Below, piece by piece: positions 45,777 to 55,236 of a stretch of DNA of 64,000 nucleotides. The DNA lies in the NCBI GenBank assembly GCA_026003235.1, contig BPGW01000007.1, positions 1 through 64,000 of the forward strand, given 5' to 3'. Below the pieces are notes generated by a model. That model searched no databases. It had not been told where the DNA came from and was given only the letters and a program-made list of their open reading frames with translations. Position numbers and translations under genes: made by a program. This DNA comes from Bacteroidia bacterium. GTDB taxonomy: Bacteria; Bacteroidota; Bacteroidia; SpSt-205. Numbering within the stretch: position 1 is the first letter of the stretch; every line of letters starts with the position of its first letter.

Positions 45777-45784
45777 CAAAAATA
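45777..45784 (-). promoter_or_regulatory. -7 promoter box TATTTTTG for the lysine-dehydrogenase-like gene
   Basis: Minus-strand box five bases (GTTCC) before the ATG at 45771. It lies in the divergent region shared with mntR. Confidence 0.7.
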
Positions 45785-45846
45785 CCACCAACATCCCATC
45801 TTTACTTGGCTGAGGGGACAAGCCCAGGGCCTTCTGCGAATCTTTT

Positions 45847-45860
45847 ACCTTTGTAAAGGT
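45847..45860 (+). promoter_or_regulatory. MntR promoter with inverted repeat (probable autoregulatory operator)
   Basis: ACCTTT-GT-AAAGGT is an inverted repeat of two perfect six-base arms. It contains most of the -7 box TACCTTTG (45846-45853) and runs into the GTG start at 45859. A dimeric DtxR/MntR protein bound here would block transcription start, so autoregulation is likely. Binding is inferred from symmetry and position. Confidence 0.6.
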
Positions 45861-46494
45861 GCACACGGTCGCCGAGGAAAACTACCTGAAGGCCCTATGG
45901 TATCTGGGTGGAGCCCAAGAAGAAGTAAGCATGCAGGCGCTCTCCCAGCGGGTAGGCGCCACGCCAGGCGCTACCACCGATATGATCAAAAAGCTCGCAG
46001 AAAAGGGCTACATCACCTACAAGCCTTACCACGGCGTGAGGCTTACCGACAAAGGCCTTTCTATAGCCCTGCGGGTGATCCGAAGGCATCGCATCTGGGA
46101 AACCTTCGTATCGGTCAAGTTAGGCTACACCGGAGAGAAAATACACGACCTGGCCGAAAAGCTGGAACACTTGTGCGACGATGAGTTTGTGGAGCGATTG
46201 TACCGCTACTTGGGAGAGCCGCAAGTAGACCCTCATGGGGACGAGATTCCACCGCCGGTGGAAGCCCCCCGTCCCTTGAGCCAGCTGCTGCCCGGCCAAA
46301 CAGGCCGTATTCAGAAGGTGCCCGACCATCCTCTCCTCCAAGAAGCTTGGCGCCTCTTGGGCCTCCAGGTGGGCGACCTCTGCCAAGTCGTGCAGCCCTT
46401 CCCCCTGGACAACGCCCTCTGGGTACGCTGCGGTGAACGGTTCCTCCTCATCCCGCCTACCTTAGCGGAAAACCTATGGGTGGATATTGTTTAA
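45859..46494 (+). CDS. mntR: DtxR/MntR-family metal-dependent regulator
   Basis: A 211-residue regulator: winged-helix DNA-binding domain (VAEENYLKALWYLG, TTDMIKKLAEKGYI), dimerisation domain with metal-ligand candidates (IRRHRIWETF, EKLEHLCDDEFVERL, DPHGDEIPPP), and a C-terminal FeoA/SH3-like domain (LSQLLPGQTGRIQKV to the end). Such proteins repress Mn or Fe uptake genes when metal is plentiful; mntH in this window is the obvious target (inference). The GTG start lies five bases after a promoter box and inside an inverted repeat. A WD40 gene follows six bases downstream. Confidence 0.92.
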   Translation: MHTVAEENYLKALWYLGGAQEEVSMQALSQRVGATPGATTDMIKKLAEKGYITYKPYHGVRLTDKGLSIALRVIRRHRIWETFVSVKLGYTGEKIHDLAEKLEHLCDDEFVERLYRYLGEPQVDPHGDEIPPPVEAPRPLSQLLPGQTGRIQKVPDHPLLQEAWRLLGLQVGDLCQVVQPFPLDNALWVRCGERFLLIPPTLAENLWVDIV

Positions 46495-46500
46495 CCTGTC

Positions 46501-47388
46501 GTGCGTCTTTTAGGCACATGGGACTTGCCTGGGCATGGAGGGCCTGTCTATGCTCTGGCCTGCGACGAGGAGAAAAACACGCTTTTTTCGGGTGGGGCGG
46601 ATGGCATCATCGCCGAATGGCGCTGTACCTCGGGTAAACAAGCGCGAGCCGTAGCCCGAACGCCGGGCGCTATCTATACCCTGCACTGGGTGCCTGAAAG
46701 AGAACACCTCTACGTAGGCGAGAGCTCCGGCACCGTATATGCGCTGGACCTGGCTGAGAAAAAACTCTTGCGAGCCGTCAAAGCGCATGAGAGTGCGGTT
46801 TTTGGGCTGGGTTCGCACCCGTCGGCTGCCGAGGGGTGGAGCACCGGACGAGACGGGAAGTTTCTGTATTGGGACCTCCAAGAAGCCCGCCCTTACGCCG
46901 CGGTATCGGTAACCCCAGCGGGTCTGCGCGGGTTTGCGCGGGCGCAGGAAAGCTTCTTTTGTGCAGGGCGGGACGGAAAGCTGTATCAGATTGCCCGAGG
47001 CCAGCACCATGTCTCTAAGTCTGTCGTGGCGGACCCTCACTTTGTATTTGCGCTTCAGGCCTCGCCGCAGGAAACATGGATAGCCAGCGGAGGGAAAGGA
47101 GGCACGCTTCAACTCTGGACCCCCGACCTGGAGCTGGTGTGGGAAACGCCTGCCCATGCCTATACCCTTTCGGCGTTAGCCTGGAACCCCACAGGCAGGA
47201 TCCTCGCTACCGGCGGACGCGACCGCGTGATCCACCTGTGGGACGTAGAGGAGCAGAAAAAATGCCTCTCCCTCCCGGGGCATGTGCGCTCGGTCAACGC
47301 CCTTCTCTGGCTAAACGCTGAGACGCTGGCTTCAGCGGGCGACGATGGCCTCATCAAGATTTGGCATCTGGAAGGTTTGCCCGTCTGA
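46501..47388 (+). CDS. WD40-repeat protein
   Basis: A 295-residue protein made almost entirely of WD40 repeats, about seven, enough for one beta propeller. Typical repeats are LPGHGGPVYALACDEE, LFSGGADGIIAEWR, ILATGGRDRVIHLWDVEE and LASAGDDGLIKIWHLEG. No signal peptide, so cytoplasmic. WD40 proteins are interaction platforms; the partner is unknown. It starts with GTG six bases after mntR and is probably cotranscribed with it. The 3' end overlaps convergent dprA by 35 bases. Confidence 0.85.
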   Translation: MRLLGTWDLPGHGGPVYALACDEEKNTLFSGGADGIIAEWRCTSGKQARAVARTPGAIYTLHWVPEREHLYVGESSGTVYALDLAEKKLLRAVKAHESAVFGLGSHPSAAEGWSTGRDGKFLYWDLQEARPYAAVSVTPAGLRGFARAQESFFCAGRDGKLYQIARGQHHVSKSVVADPHFVFALQASPQETWIASGGKGGTLQLWTPDLELVWETPAHAYTLSALAWNPTGRILATGGRDRVIHLWDVEEQKKCLSLPGHVRSVNALLWLNAETLASAGDDGLIKIWHLEGLPV

Positions 47389-48460
47389 CCCACCCGCCCG
47401 GCGACTGCTCAATCCAGCCCTCCACTTCCATCATCATGAGCGTGAAAGTAAGCTGCGCGGCAGGCACCTCAAGTAAGGCCAGCAGTTCCTCTACATGACG
47501 CCTACCTCCCTTCAAGCACTCATAAATGCGGGCCTGCAGGGGATCAGAAGGACCCTTTTCCTCAGAAGGGGGGAAAGGGAGGCGACTGCATTGCAGCTTG
47601 AGCTCTTCCAGAAGCTGGGCTGGGTCATAGGCCACTTGAGCTATCTGCTCTGCCATTAGGCGATGCGTGCCGCGCGAAGTGGGAGAGAACACCTCTCCGG
47701 GCACGGCGTAGACGGGGCGATTGGCGGAGAAGGCGGCCCGCGCCGTGGAGAGGGCGCCTCCTTTTTCGCCAGACTCCACCACCAGCGTAAGGTGCGCCAG
47801 CCCGGCAATGATGCGGTTGCGGTAAGGAAACTGCAGGGGGTGCAAGGCCGTACCAGGAGGGTATTCGCTGACCCAAGCGCCGGCAGACAAAATCGCCTCG
47901 GCCAGCCGTTTATGAGCGGAAGGATAGATACGGTCCAATCCATGGGCCAGTACCGCGAGGGTTTTGCCCCCTTGCTGTAGCGCCACCTGATGGGCCCTTG
48001 CGTCAATGCCGTAAGCAAGGCCGCTCACAATCGTTACCCCCTGCGCTACAAGCGCTTCCACGAAGTAGTCTGTCGCTTTGAGCCCATACGAGCTGGGCTT
48101 GCGGGTGCCTACCACCGCCACCGCAGGATAACCGCTAAGGGAAAGGGTGCCCTTCACATAAAGCACGGCGGGGGGTTGTACCGCTTCCTCCAGGAGGAGG
48201 GGGTACCGCACATCCCAATACGGTACCACCTGCACCCCCAGACGCTGGCACGCCTCAAGGATAGCCTGAGCCTTCTCCAAGTGAGCCGGAAGGGAAGCCA
48301 GCGCCCGCTGCAAAGGCGCCGGATACCGTGCCCATTCGCGTCTCGGGAGAGACCGAAGCACCGTAAGCGTGCCGTGATCTCGGCGCAGCCGCCGAATCAG
48401 CTTGCCCGAGACCCCTGGCTCCTCAAGCAGGGCCACCAGTAGGCGCAGCTCCTCATTCAT
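47354..48460 (-). CDS. dprA: DNA-processing protein DprA (Smf)
   Basis: 368 residues: an N-terminal helical SAM-like region, the Rossmann-like DprA core (VAVVGTRKPSSYG, IVSGLAYGIDARAHQVAL, VLAHGLDRIYPSAHKRL, FPYRNRIIAGLA, VVESGEKGGALSTARAA) and a C-terminal winged-helix domain. It loads RecA on incoming single-stranded DNA in natural transformation. Its ATG overlaps the end of porQ by eight bases. Confidence 0.94.
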   Translation of the reverse strand: MNEELRLLVALLEEPGVSGKLIRRLRRDHGTLTVLRSLPRREWARYPAPLQRALASLPAHLEKAQAILEACQRLGVQVVPYWDVRYPLLLEEAVQPPAVLYVKGTLSLSGYPAVAVVGTRKPSSYGLKATDYFVEALVAQGVTIVSGLAYGIDARAHQVALQQGGKTLAVLAHGLDRIYPSAHKRLAEAILSAGAWVSEYPPGTALHPLQFPYRNRIIAGLAHLTLVVESGEKGGALSTARAAFSANRPVYAVPGEVFSPTSRGTHRLMAEQIAQVAYDPAQLLEELKLQCSRLPFPPSEEKGPSDPLQARIYECLKGGRRHVEELLALLEVPAAQLTFTLMMMEVEGWIEQSPGGWVRRANLPDAKS

Positions 48461-49502
48461 GAGCAGGGGCGCTTCGGGAAAGGCGCACCGTCAGAGAAAA
48501 ACTATGGGCCGCAGCCCGCCGGAAAAAGAGCACATACGCATAATCCAACGACCATCGTCGGGTACGCAGACCTACGCCTGTACTTAGCCCACCCAGCGCC
48601 TGACTTCCCACAGGATTGAGTTCCCGCCGGCGCTGCACATGATAGGCCAGCCGAAGGGTAAAAGGCTTATCTGGCAAGATCTCCACACCTGCCACGATGT
48701 GCCGGAAGAGGTGTTCGGTCCACCGAGGAGGGGGCGGAGGAATGGGGTTGCCCAAGAGGTCGTAGCGTACAGGCTGCAAGGGATCGTTGTAAGCCATACG
48801 CCACCGCTCCAGATGGATGAACCCCACCTGCACCCGAAAAGGCGCATGCGGCAAGCGATAGGTAACCGTAGTCTGGAGGGAGGTGGGGAACGGCTGGGCA
48901 AAGGGCCGCCCTTGGGGACGATAGAGTTCAGCTCCCACATTACGCAAGACGGCGCTCACAGCCATCCCTCGCAAGGTGTCTTCGTACACCACCCCTATAT
49001 CGGTGCCGAGGCCCAGGCGCCAGTAGCGGTCCAACGAAAGGGCCGAAAAAGGAAGCTTGAGGTTCATGCCTATTCGCCAGCGACCGAAGCCTCGTCCTGC
49101 GCCGCCCATGAGAGCACCTTCGTAAGCGTAGAAGGTGCCCAGCCGATTGCCGAATTCATCGGTGTAGGGGATAGCCCCGTAGTGCATGTACTGGAGCCCC
49201 CCCCAGAAGGTTCCGACGCCAGGCTGGTGATGCCCATACATCACGAAAGAAGAGACCACATCCGCCAAGTAAGGCTGAAAAGTAAGCTGAAAGGTGCGGT
49301 GCATGAGGTCTGACAGGAGGGCGGGGTTTTGGGCTACAGCCCCCAGGTCAGGTACCCCTGGCCAGGCCAACCCTCCCAGCGCTGCACTCCGAGCTGAGGG
49401 GGGCATGTTCAAAAAGTCGTAGCTCCAGCCCCCCGCAATCTGAGCCCAGGCCACACTGGCCAGACCCACCTTACCGAGCCACCTGCGCAAAATGCGCCTC
49501 AA
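48453..49502 (-). CDS. porQ: Type IX secretion system protein PorQ
   Basis: A 349-residue PorV/PorQ-type outer-membrane beta barrel. After the signal peptide it shows the family block YDFLNMPPSARSAALGG, then AVAQNPALLSD and the repeated barrel strands, ending FSLTVRLSRSAPAHE. PorQ belongs to the attachment complex that links T9SS cargo to A-LPS. It agrees with the sorting domains at 1-397, 405-2761 and 55.2-57.1 kb. It overlaps ispH by 32 bases. Confidence 0.88.
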   Translation of the reverse strand: MRRILRRWLGKVGLASVAWAQIAGGWSYDFLNMPPSARSAALGGLAWPGVPDLGAVAQNPALLSDLMHRTFQLTFQPYLADVVSSFVMYGHHQPGVGTFWGGLQYMHYGAIPYTDEFGNRLGTFYAYEGALMGGAGRGFGRWRIGMNLKLPFSALSLDRYWRLGLGTDIGVVYEDTLRGMAVSAVLRNVGAELYRPQGRPFAQPFPTSLQTTVTYRLPHAPFRVQVGFIHLERWRMAYNDPLQPVRYDLLGNPIPPPPPRWTEHLFRHIVAGVEILPDKPFTLRLAYHVQRRRELNPVGSQALGGLSTGVGLRTRRWSLDYAYVLFFRRAAAHSFSLTVRLSRSAPAHE

Positions 49503-50376
49503 TGTGGGCTTTCACTTGTTCCATCAGCCACTGAGGCGTGGAAGTGGCCCCCGCAATGCCGATTCGCTCGGCTCCTTCCAGCCACGCCCACTGAATCTCT
49601 TCCGGCGATGAGATGTAGTAGCTGCGGGGGTTAGCCGCTTGGCATATAGAGAAGAGGGCTTTGCCGTTGGAGCTTTTGCGCCCCGCCACAAAGATCACCA
49701 CATCCTGGCTACGAGCGAACTGGATGAGTTTGGGCTCCCGATTGGAGACCTGACGGCAGAGCGTATCCGCGATGATAGCGTGAGGAATCCGGTCTTGGAG
49801 CGCTTTGGCCACCGCAGCAAAAAGCGCCGGCGCCTTCGTCGTCTGACTGAAGAGATAAGTCGGCTTCTCTGGGTCAAGGGGGAGATGAGCCACTTCGTCC
49901 GCAGAGGAGACCACAAAGACGTCCGCTTGCTGGATCTGCCCCAGAAGGCCTACCACTTCGGGATGGCCTATCGTCCCCAGAAGGAGGATTTGCACGCCTG
50001 GCTGGTCCAGCTCCCGAATGCGGTTCTGGAGCTTGAGCACCACGGGACAAGAAGCGTCAAGAAGCTGGATCCCATACTGGCGGGCTATGGCATAGGTCTC
50101 AGGCGGCTCCCCATGGGCCCGAATGAGTATCGTCTCTCCCGCCAGGCGAGGTAGGTCAGCGTGTGAAATGACACGCAGGCCTTTTTCCTGGAGCCGTTTG
50201 ACCTCCTCGTCGTTGTGGACAATATCGCCCAGGCAGTAAAGGTAGGGGTGTTCGGCCAGGTAGGCTTCGGCTACTTCCACCGCATACACCACCCCAAAGC
50301 AAAAGCCCGAGGCGGAACTGATGGTCACCACCGGCTTTACCGACGAAGCCGACGACTCAGAAGGAAGCGGGTGCAT
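49471..50376 (-). CDS. ispH: 4-hydroxy-3-methylbut-2-enyl diphosphate reductase
   Basis: A 301-residue IspH (LytB), last step of the MEP pathway, making IPP and DMAPP. The three [4Fe-4S] cysteines are in SGFCFGVVYAVEVAE, LDASCPVVLKLQN and ADTLCRQVSNREPKL. Other family blocks are GDIVHNDEEVKRL, IRAHGEPPE, GTIGHPEVVG and GRKSSNGKALFSIC. The ATG at 50376 lies inside the end of cmk (20-base overlap). A start nearer to VVTISSASGF is possible. Confidence 0.95.
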   Translation of the reverse strand: MHPLPSESSASSVKPVVTISSASGFCFGVVYAVEVAEAYLAEHPYLYCLGDIVHNDEEVKRLQEKGLRVISHADLPRLAGETILIRAHGEPPETYAIARQYGIQLLDASCPVVLKLQNRIRELDQPGVQILLLGTIGHPEVVGLLGQIQQADVFVVSSADEVAHLPLDPEKPTYLFSQTTKAPALFAAVAKALQDRIPHAIIADTLCRQVSNREPKLIQFARSQDVVIFVAGRKSSNGKALFSICQAANPRSYYISSPEEIQWAWLEGAERIGIAGATSTPQWLMEQVKAHIEAHFAQVAR

Positions 50377-51043
50377 AGATGAGTTCTTTGGCCCAATTTA
50401 CAACCGTCTCTATTTGCTGGGGAATGGTAAGGTGGGTGGTATCCAGCACGCGTGCATCGGGGGCCTTGCGAAGGGGGCTAATGGGACGATTTTCATCGCG
50501 CTGGTCCCGCTCCAAGAGCTGGTGCCGAATCGCTTCGGGGTCGGCTGGGATCCCTCTGGCCAAGAGCTCCTGATAACGACGCTGTACACGAGCCTCTATG
50601 TCTGCGCACATAAATACCTTGAGTTCGGCATGGGGAAAGACGACGGTGCCGATATCTCGGCCGTCCATGACCACGCCACCGTGCTGGCCAAGCCGGCGCT
50701 GCTCGGCAATTAACCGCTGGCGCACCCAGAGCACCGCACTGACCTCGCTGGCAAAAGCGCTAATCTCAGGACGCCGAAGCTCCTCTTCCAGACGGCGATC
50801 CCCCACATAGACCATCATTTCCTTGCCTTCTCGCTCCAGATGCAGGGAAAAGGAGGCAAGCCACTCGGGAAGTTTTTCCGCCTGAAGCTTCCTTATGCCC
50901 TGCTCCCAGAGGTACCACGCTACAGCCCGGTACATGGCGCCTGAATCTATGTGAAGGTAATCCAAGGCCTCGGCTACCCCCCGAGCCGTAGTGCTTTTGC
51001 CGGTAGCGGCATAGCCGTCTATCGCAATAATGATACGGCGCAC
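50357..51043 (-). CDS. cmk: Cytidylate kinase
   Basis: A 228-residue CMP/dCMP kinase: P-loop IAIDGYAATGKSTTARGVA, HIDSGAMYRAVAW, MDGRDIGTVVFPHAELKVF and the lid RDQRDENRPISPL. The GTG at 51043 gives VRRIIIAIDGYAATGKS, the normal start, and follows a TATCTTTG box by eight bases; the longer open frame upstream runs into the neighbouring Sel1 gene region. It heads an overlapping minus-strand operon cmk-ispH-porQ-dprA. Confidence 0.94.
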   Translation of the reverse strand: MRRIIIAIDGYAATGKSTTARGVAEALDYLHIDSGAMYRAVAWYLWEQGIRKLQAEKLPEWLASFSLHLEREGKEMMVYVGDRRLEEELRRPEISAFASEVSAVLWVRQRLIAEQRRLGQHGGVVMDGRDIGTVVFPHAELKVFMCADIEARVQRRYQELLARGIPADPEAIRHQLLERDQRDENRPISPLRKAPDARVLDTTHLTIPQQIETVVNWAKELIYAPASF

Positions 51044-51051
51044 CTTACAAG

Positions 51052-51059
51052 CAAAGATA
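51052..51059 (-). promoter_or_regulatory. -7 promoter box TATCTTTG for cmk-ispH-porQ-dprA
   Basis: Minus-strand box eight bases (CTTGTAAG) before the GTG at 51043. It lies between the Sel1 gene and cmk. Confidence 0.7.
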
Positions 51060-51087
51060 CGACTTCTCGGGCGACCGCATAGCCTTT

Positions 51088-51960
51088 CTAAGGAGCCGAG
51101 GAGCTGGGCCGAACCCACGCCGGCGGCAGGTAGAGCAAGCGACGAAGGACCGCTATCCACTTGGGCAAGTACTCGGCGTGGTAAGCGGCGATGCGAGCGC
51201 GGTACTGCTCCTCCAGAGAAGCCCGCTCATTCTCAAGGACTTTTTGGGCCCAGAAGAGAGCGGAGTCGGGCTGGTTCCACCGCTCCAAGGACCACTCTGC
51301 CAGCAGCACTTGCGCAGGGATGTAGTTTTTCTCGGCGGCCTGGCGCAGCCAAAAGCGGGCTAAGGAGTCATTTCGGGAAGTGCCTTTCCCCTGACCGTAG
51401 TAGCGGCCCACCGTCGCCATGGAGGGGGGATCCCCCAGCTGCGCCGCCTGAAGCGCATACCCCAAAGCGGCTTTCGGATCGTAAGGCAGCACCTGGACAT
51501 GCAAAGGGCTCACGCTATCGGGCGGCTCCAGCATCTGGTACAGAACCCGTAAAGCCAAGATGTGGTTTTGGCGGGCGGCCGCTTCCAGGAGCTTGCGGCC
51601 TTCGGTAGGGCGCTTGGGGCCCTCTATACCCCGCAAATAAATAAGCCCAAGAAGGTACTGCGCTTCTGGCAGGCCGGCCGAGGCAGCCTTCTGAAGGTAA
51701 AACCGAGCGCTATCTGGCTTGAGGTCAATCAGTTGAAAGTATTCCACGAGCGCCATCTGGGCGGCTACATTGCCTCCTCGGGCCTCCCTACGCAGCGAAT
51801 CCAGCACAGCAGGAGGAGGAGCCTTTAGCTGAAACCGCTTGTCTTTCCCCACCACCCCTTCTGTGATAGAAAGACCCTGGGCCCACACCAGCCCTCCTGT
51901 CAAGGTCCACCCCTCAAAGACGAGCCAAAGCCTCTTCCACCCGAACAGGAATCTCCTCAT
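51088..51960 (-). CDS. Sel1-repeat secreted protein
   Basis: About 290 residues: N-terminal signal ([18 protein letters not shown]), then Sel1-like repeats (ARFYLQKAASAGLPEAQYLL, LGYALQAAQLGDPPSMAT, ARFWLRQAAEKNYIPAQVLL). Sel1 repeats are short helical pairs used for protein interaction. Two ATG codons (51972, 51960) are possible starts. Both overlap the purC 3' end by about 50 bases, so a later start is also conceivable. Role unknown. Confidence 0.75.
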   Translation of the reverse strand: MRRFLFGWKRLWLVFEGWTLTGGLVWAQGLSITEGVVGKDKRFQLKAPPPAVLDSLRREARGGNVAAQMALVEYFQLIDLKPDSARFYLQKAASAGLPEAQYLLGLIYLRGIEGPKRPTEGRKLLEAAARQNHILALRVLYQMLEPPDSVSPLHVQVLPYDPKAALGYALQAAQLGDPPSMATVGRYYGQGKGTSRNDSLARFWLRQAAEKNYIPAQVLLAEWSLERWNQPDSALFWAQKVLENERASLEEQYRARIAAYHAEYLPKWIAVLRRLLYLPPAWVRPSSSAP

Positions 51961-52859
51961 GAATGCGATCATAGTCCCGAGGCTGGAAGGGCTTGCCCAC
52001 CAGGCGCTGGTAGACTTCTACGTACCGATCCCGCGCCTCGCGTATCACCTCCACATCAAGCGGGGGAGGGGTAGCGTTGGGTTGGCCCTGAAAACCCCGC
52101 CGCATAAGCCACTCCCGCACATACTCCTTCGTCAGGTGAATCTGAGGGTCCTTGCGCGCTTGCCGCTCATAGTAACCCTCAAGCTTGAGATAACGAGCGC
52201 TGTCAGGGGTGTGCACCTCATCCACAAGCACCACCTCCCCCTCTATTTCGCCAAACTCATACTTGGCATCACACAAGAGCATGCCGCCCCTCTCCGCTAT
52301 CTGAACCCCCTTCTGAAAGAGCGTAAGCGCATACGAGCGGATTTTTTCCCACTGGGCGGCGGGCACCAACCCACTTTCCACGATTTCCCGCTCGCTGATT
52401 TCCACATCGTGTCCAATCACGGACTTGGTGGTGGGGGGTAATGATAGGTTCGGGGAGGATGTCGTTTTCAATGAGCCCTTCAGGCAAGCGTACACCGCTG
52501 ATGAGCCGTCCGCCTGTGCGGTAAAGCCGCCATACATAGCCCACCAGACACCGCCGCACTATCACTTCCACAGGAAAGACGCGCGCCTGACGCATGATAA
52601 GCACATTGGGGTCCGGCGTGCTGACCCAAGCCAAGGGAATCTCCTCCCGAAAAGTCTGAAACATAAAATCGCTGACCTGCGTAAGCACCTGCCCTTTGTA
52701 GGGAATGGCCTCTTTGAGCACCACATCGTACGCAGAAATGCGGTCGGTGGTGATGATCACCAGGTACTGGTGGTCAATTTCGTAGATATCCCGGACTTTC
52801 CCTCGGCGGAAGCCCGTCTGACGAGAAAACCGGTAGTTCGTTTCGTATAAGACTTTCAT
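51914..52859 (-). CDS. purC: Phosphoribosylaminoimidazole-succinocarboxamide synthase, one frame shift
   Basis: PurC (SAICAR synthase) of purine synthesis. N-terminal part: [37 protein letters not shown]-terminal part in another frame: [40 protein letters not shown]. The frame changes at a run of six C (plus-strand G run 52433-52438); removing one base gives [12 protein letters not shown] and an intact protein. Because purC is needed for purine synthesis, a base-count error is more likely than gene loss. The ATG overlaps the carboxylase stop as ATGA. Confidence 0.9.
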
Positions 52860-54412
52860 AGGGGAATGTTTCCGTGTTTGCGGGGGGGGCGGGAGCGCTT
52901 TTTCTGCTGAAGGCTCTCCAAGGCCGCAAAAAGAACGCGCCTTGTCTCCTCCGGAAAAATAACCGCATCCAGAAAACCCCGATCTGCAGCCCGGTAAGGG
53001 TTAGCGAAAATGCGACGATACTCGGCGGTTTTTTCGGCCAATGCTGCGGCGGGGTCCGGCGCTTCGGCTATCTCCCGCTTGAAGACAATTTCAGCGGCGC
53101 CTTGCGGACCCATCACCGCGATCTCCGCCGTCGGCCAGGCAAATACATAATCCGCTCCAATGTGGCGCGAATTCATCACATCGTAAGCCCCGCCGTACGC
53201 CTTGCGTAGAATCACGGTCAGCCTCGGAACCGTGGCTTCACAAAAGGCGTAAAGCAGTTTGGCTCCTTCTTTGATAATGCCGCCCCACTCCTGGTGGGTG
53301 CCAGGCAAAAAGCCCGGCACATCTTCCAGCACTATGAGAGGGATGTTGAAGGCGTCACAAAAGCGCACGAAGCGCGCCGCCTTTTGAGAAGCGGCAATAT
53401 CCAACACGCCCGCCAGCACAAGGGGTTGGTTAGCTACGATGCCCACCGTATACCCGCCTAACCGCGCAAAACCAATGACAATATTGGGAGCAAAGGCAGG
53501 CTGGATCTCCAGAAAGCTGAGGGGGTCCACCAGAGCTTGGATAACCTGCCGAACATCGTAATGCTGAGCAGGGTTTTCTGGGACGAGATGTTTGAGCTGG
53601 GGCACAAGCTGGTCCGTCGGCGTGAGCGAAGGCCCCCGAGGGGGCTTTTCCTGCCAGTTGAGAGGCAGGTAAGAAAAGAGCCGGCGGGTCAAGAGCAGCA
53701 CTTCCACATCGTGGGGGGCCACAAGATGGGCTACGCCGCTTTTCTGGGCATGCACCTGGGCACCCCCCAAGTCTTCAAAGGAGACCTCCTCATGCGTCAC
53801 CGTCTTGACCACATTGGGCCCCGTGACAAACATATACGAGGTGGCCTCTGTCATGAGAATGAAATCCGTGATAGCGGGGCTGTAGACGGCCCCGCCTGCA
53901 CAAGGTCCCAGGATGACCGAGATCTGGGGCACGATACCCGAAGCCAGCACATTCCGGTAGAAGATGTCGGCGTACCCCGCCAGCGAAAGAACCCCTTCCT
54001 GGATGCGAGCCCCTCCGGAGTCGTTCAAACCTATCAAAGGCACCCCGTTTTCCAGGGCCAGTTCTTGTAGGCGCACAATCTTCTGGGCATGCATCTCGGA
54101 TAACGAGCCCCCAAAGACCGTGAAGTCCTGGCTAAAGACCAAAACGGGCCGTCCTCCGATGGTGCCGCGGCCTGTGACCACGCCATCGCCGGGTATGCGC
54201 TGCTTTTCCAGCCCAAATTCGCGGCTGCGGTGGGTCACGAAGGCGCCTATCTCCTCCAAGCTTCCTGGATCCAGGAGAACCTCCAGCCGCTCTCGGGCGG
54301 TGAGTTTGCCTTTGGCGTGCTGAGAAGCGATTTTTTCGGGTCCGCCGCCCGCAAGGGCTTCCTGACGCTTGCGAAAAAGCTTATCGCGGGCCCTTTCCTC
54401 CACCCCGCTCAT
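52856..54412 (-). CDS. pccB: Acyl-CoA carboxylase carboxyltransferase (propionyl-CoA carboxylase beta type)
   Basis: A 518-residue carboxyltransferase with both crotonase-like halves. N half: [58 protein letters not shown] half: [40 protein letters not shown] (shortened: [10 protein letters not shown]), [11 protein letters not shown] and [11 protein letters not shown]. It transfers CO2 from carboxybiotin to propionyl- or a related acyl-CoA. The biotin carboxylase and carrier subunits are not in the window. Coupled to yebC upstream and purC downstream by ATGA overlaps. Confidence 0.9.
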   Translation of the reverse strand: MSGVEERARDKLFRKRQEALAGGGPEKIASQHAKGKLTARERLEVLLDPGSLEEIGAFVTHRSREFGLEKQRIPGDGVVTGRGTIGGRPVLVFSQDFTVFGGSLSEMHAQKIVRLQELALENGVPLIGLNDSGGARIQEGVLSLAGYADIFYRNVLASGIVPQISVILGPCAGGAVYSPAITDFILMTEATSYMFVTGPNVVKTVTHEEVSFEDLGGAQVHAQKSGVAHLVAPHDVEVLLLTRRLFSYLPLNWQEKPPRGPSLTPTDQLVPQLKHLVPENPAQHYDVRQVIQALVDPLSFLEIQPAFAPNIVIGFARLGGYTVGIVANQPLVLAGVLDIAASQKAARFVRFCDAFNIPLIVLEDVPGFLPGTHQEWGGIIKEGAKLLYAFCEATVPRLTVILRKAYGGAYDVMNSRHIGADYVFAWPTAEIAVMGPQGAAEIVFKREIAEAPDPAAALAEKTAEYRRIFANPYRAADRGFLDAVIFPEETRRVLFAALESLQQKKRSRPPRKHGNIPL

Positions 54413-55161
54413 GAAGCCTCGGCGTATTTGGCCGCAATCTCGTCGGTCATGGCCAGGTTATGGTAGACCTTCTGCACATCGTCATGGTCCTCCAGCTGCT
54501 CAATCAGCCGAATGGCTTTCTGAGCCTCTTCCCACCCCACTTGCACATACGAGGTTGGCACCCAAGCCAGCGAGGCTTCCTCAGGTTCTATGCCGAGCCG
54601 GTCCAGCACAGCCTGCACCGCCCCAAAATCCTCAAAAGCACAGGTGATGACCGCTGTCCCCTCCCCAATCTCCACATCTTCGGCCCCTCCTTCGATCAGG
54701 GCTTCAAGAAACCGCTCTTCGTCTGGGATGCGCTCGGCAGGTAAAGTAAAGACGCCCTTGCGGACAAAAAGATAAGACACAGCCCCGGAGGTAGCCAGGC
54801 TCCCCCCACCCCGACTGAAAAGCGTACGCAGTTGGGAAACGGTGCGGTTGGTGTTGTCGGTCATGGCTTCAATGAGCACGGCCACGCCGCCTGGCGCATA
54901 CCCTTCGTACATGACTTCGGTATACTGCTCGGCGCCTGAGTCCCCTTTGGAAATGGCCCGTTCTATGACGTCCTTGGGCATGTTGGCGCGGCGAGCGTTC
55001 TGGATCGCCAAGCGAAGTCGTGGATTGAAATCGGGGTTAGCTCCTCCTTGCCGCGCAGCCACGGTAAGCTCCCGCACCAGTCGGGTAAAAAGGGCACCCC
55101 TTTTCGCATCTACCGCAGCTTTCTTTCGCTTGATCTGGGCCCATTTGCTATGGCCGGCCAT
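54409..55161 (-). CDS. yebC: YebC/PmpR family protein
   Basis: A 250-residue YebC protein: [71 protein letters not shown] and [11 protein letters not shown]. The family has been described as transcriptional regulators and, more recently, as factors that help ribosomes through proline-rich stretches. Its own box TATCTTTG lies four bases before the ATG. First gene of yebC-pccB-purC. Confidence 0.95.
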   Translation of the reverse strand: MAGHSKWAQIKRKKAAVDAKRGALFTRLVRELTVAARQGGANPDFNPRLRLAIQNARRANMPKDVIERAISKGDSGAEQYTEVMYEGYAPGGVAVLIEAMTDNTNRTVSQLRTLFSRGGGSLATSGAVSYLFVRKGVFTLPAERIPDEERFLEALIEGGAEDVEIGEGTAVITCAFEDFGAVQAVLDRLGIEPEEASLAWVPTSYVQVGWEEAQKAIRLIEQLEDHDDVQKVYHNLAMTDEIAAKYAEAS

Positions 55162-55165
55162 GGTA

Positions 55166-55173
55166 CAAAGATA
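55166..55173 (-). promoter_or_regulatory. -7 promoter box TATCTTTG for yebC-pccB-purC
   Basis: Minus-strand box four bases (TACC) before the ATG at 55161. Divergent from the M1 peptidase promoter. Confidence 0.75.
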
Positions 55174-55225
55174 CGGCGAGTCAAGGAGGCCCGATAAAGC
55201 CGATTGCCCCTGAGCCCAAAAGCCT

Positions 55226-55233
55226 TACCTTTG
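55226..55233 (+). promoter_or_regulatory. -7 promoter box TACCTTTG for the M1 peptidase
   Basis: Ends three bases (GGG) before the ATG at 55237 and fixes that start over an ATG-like codon at 55204. Confidence 0.75.
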
Positions 55234-55236
55234 GGG

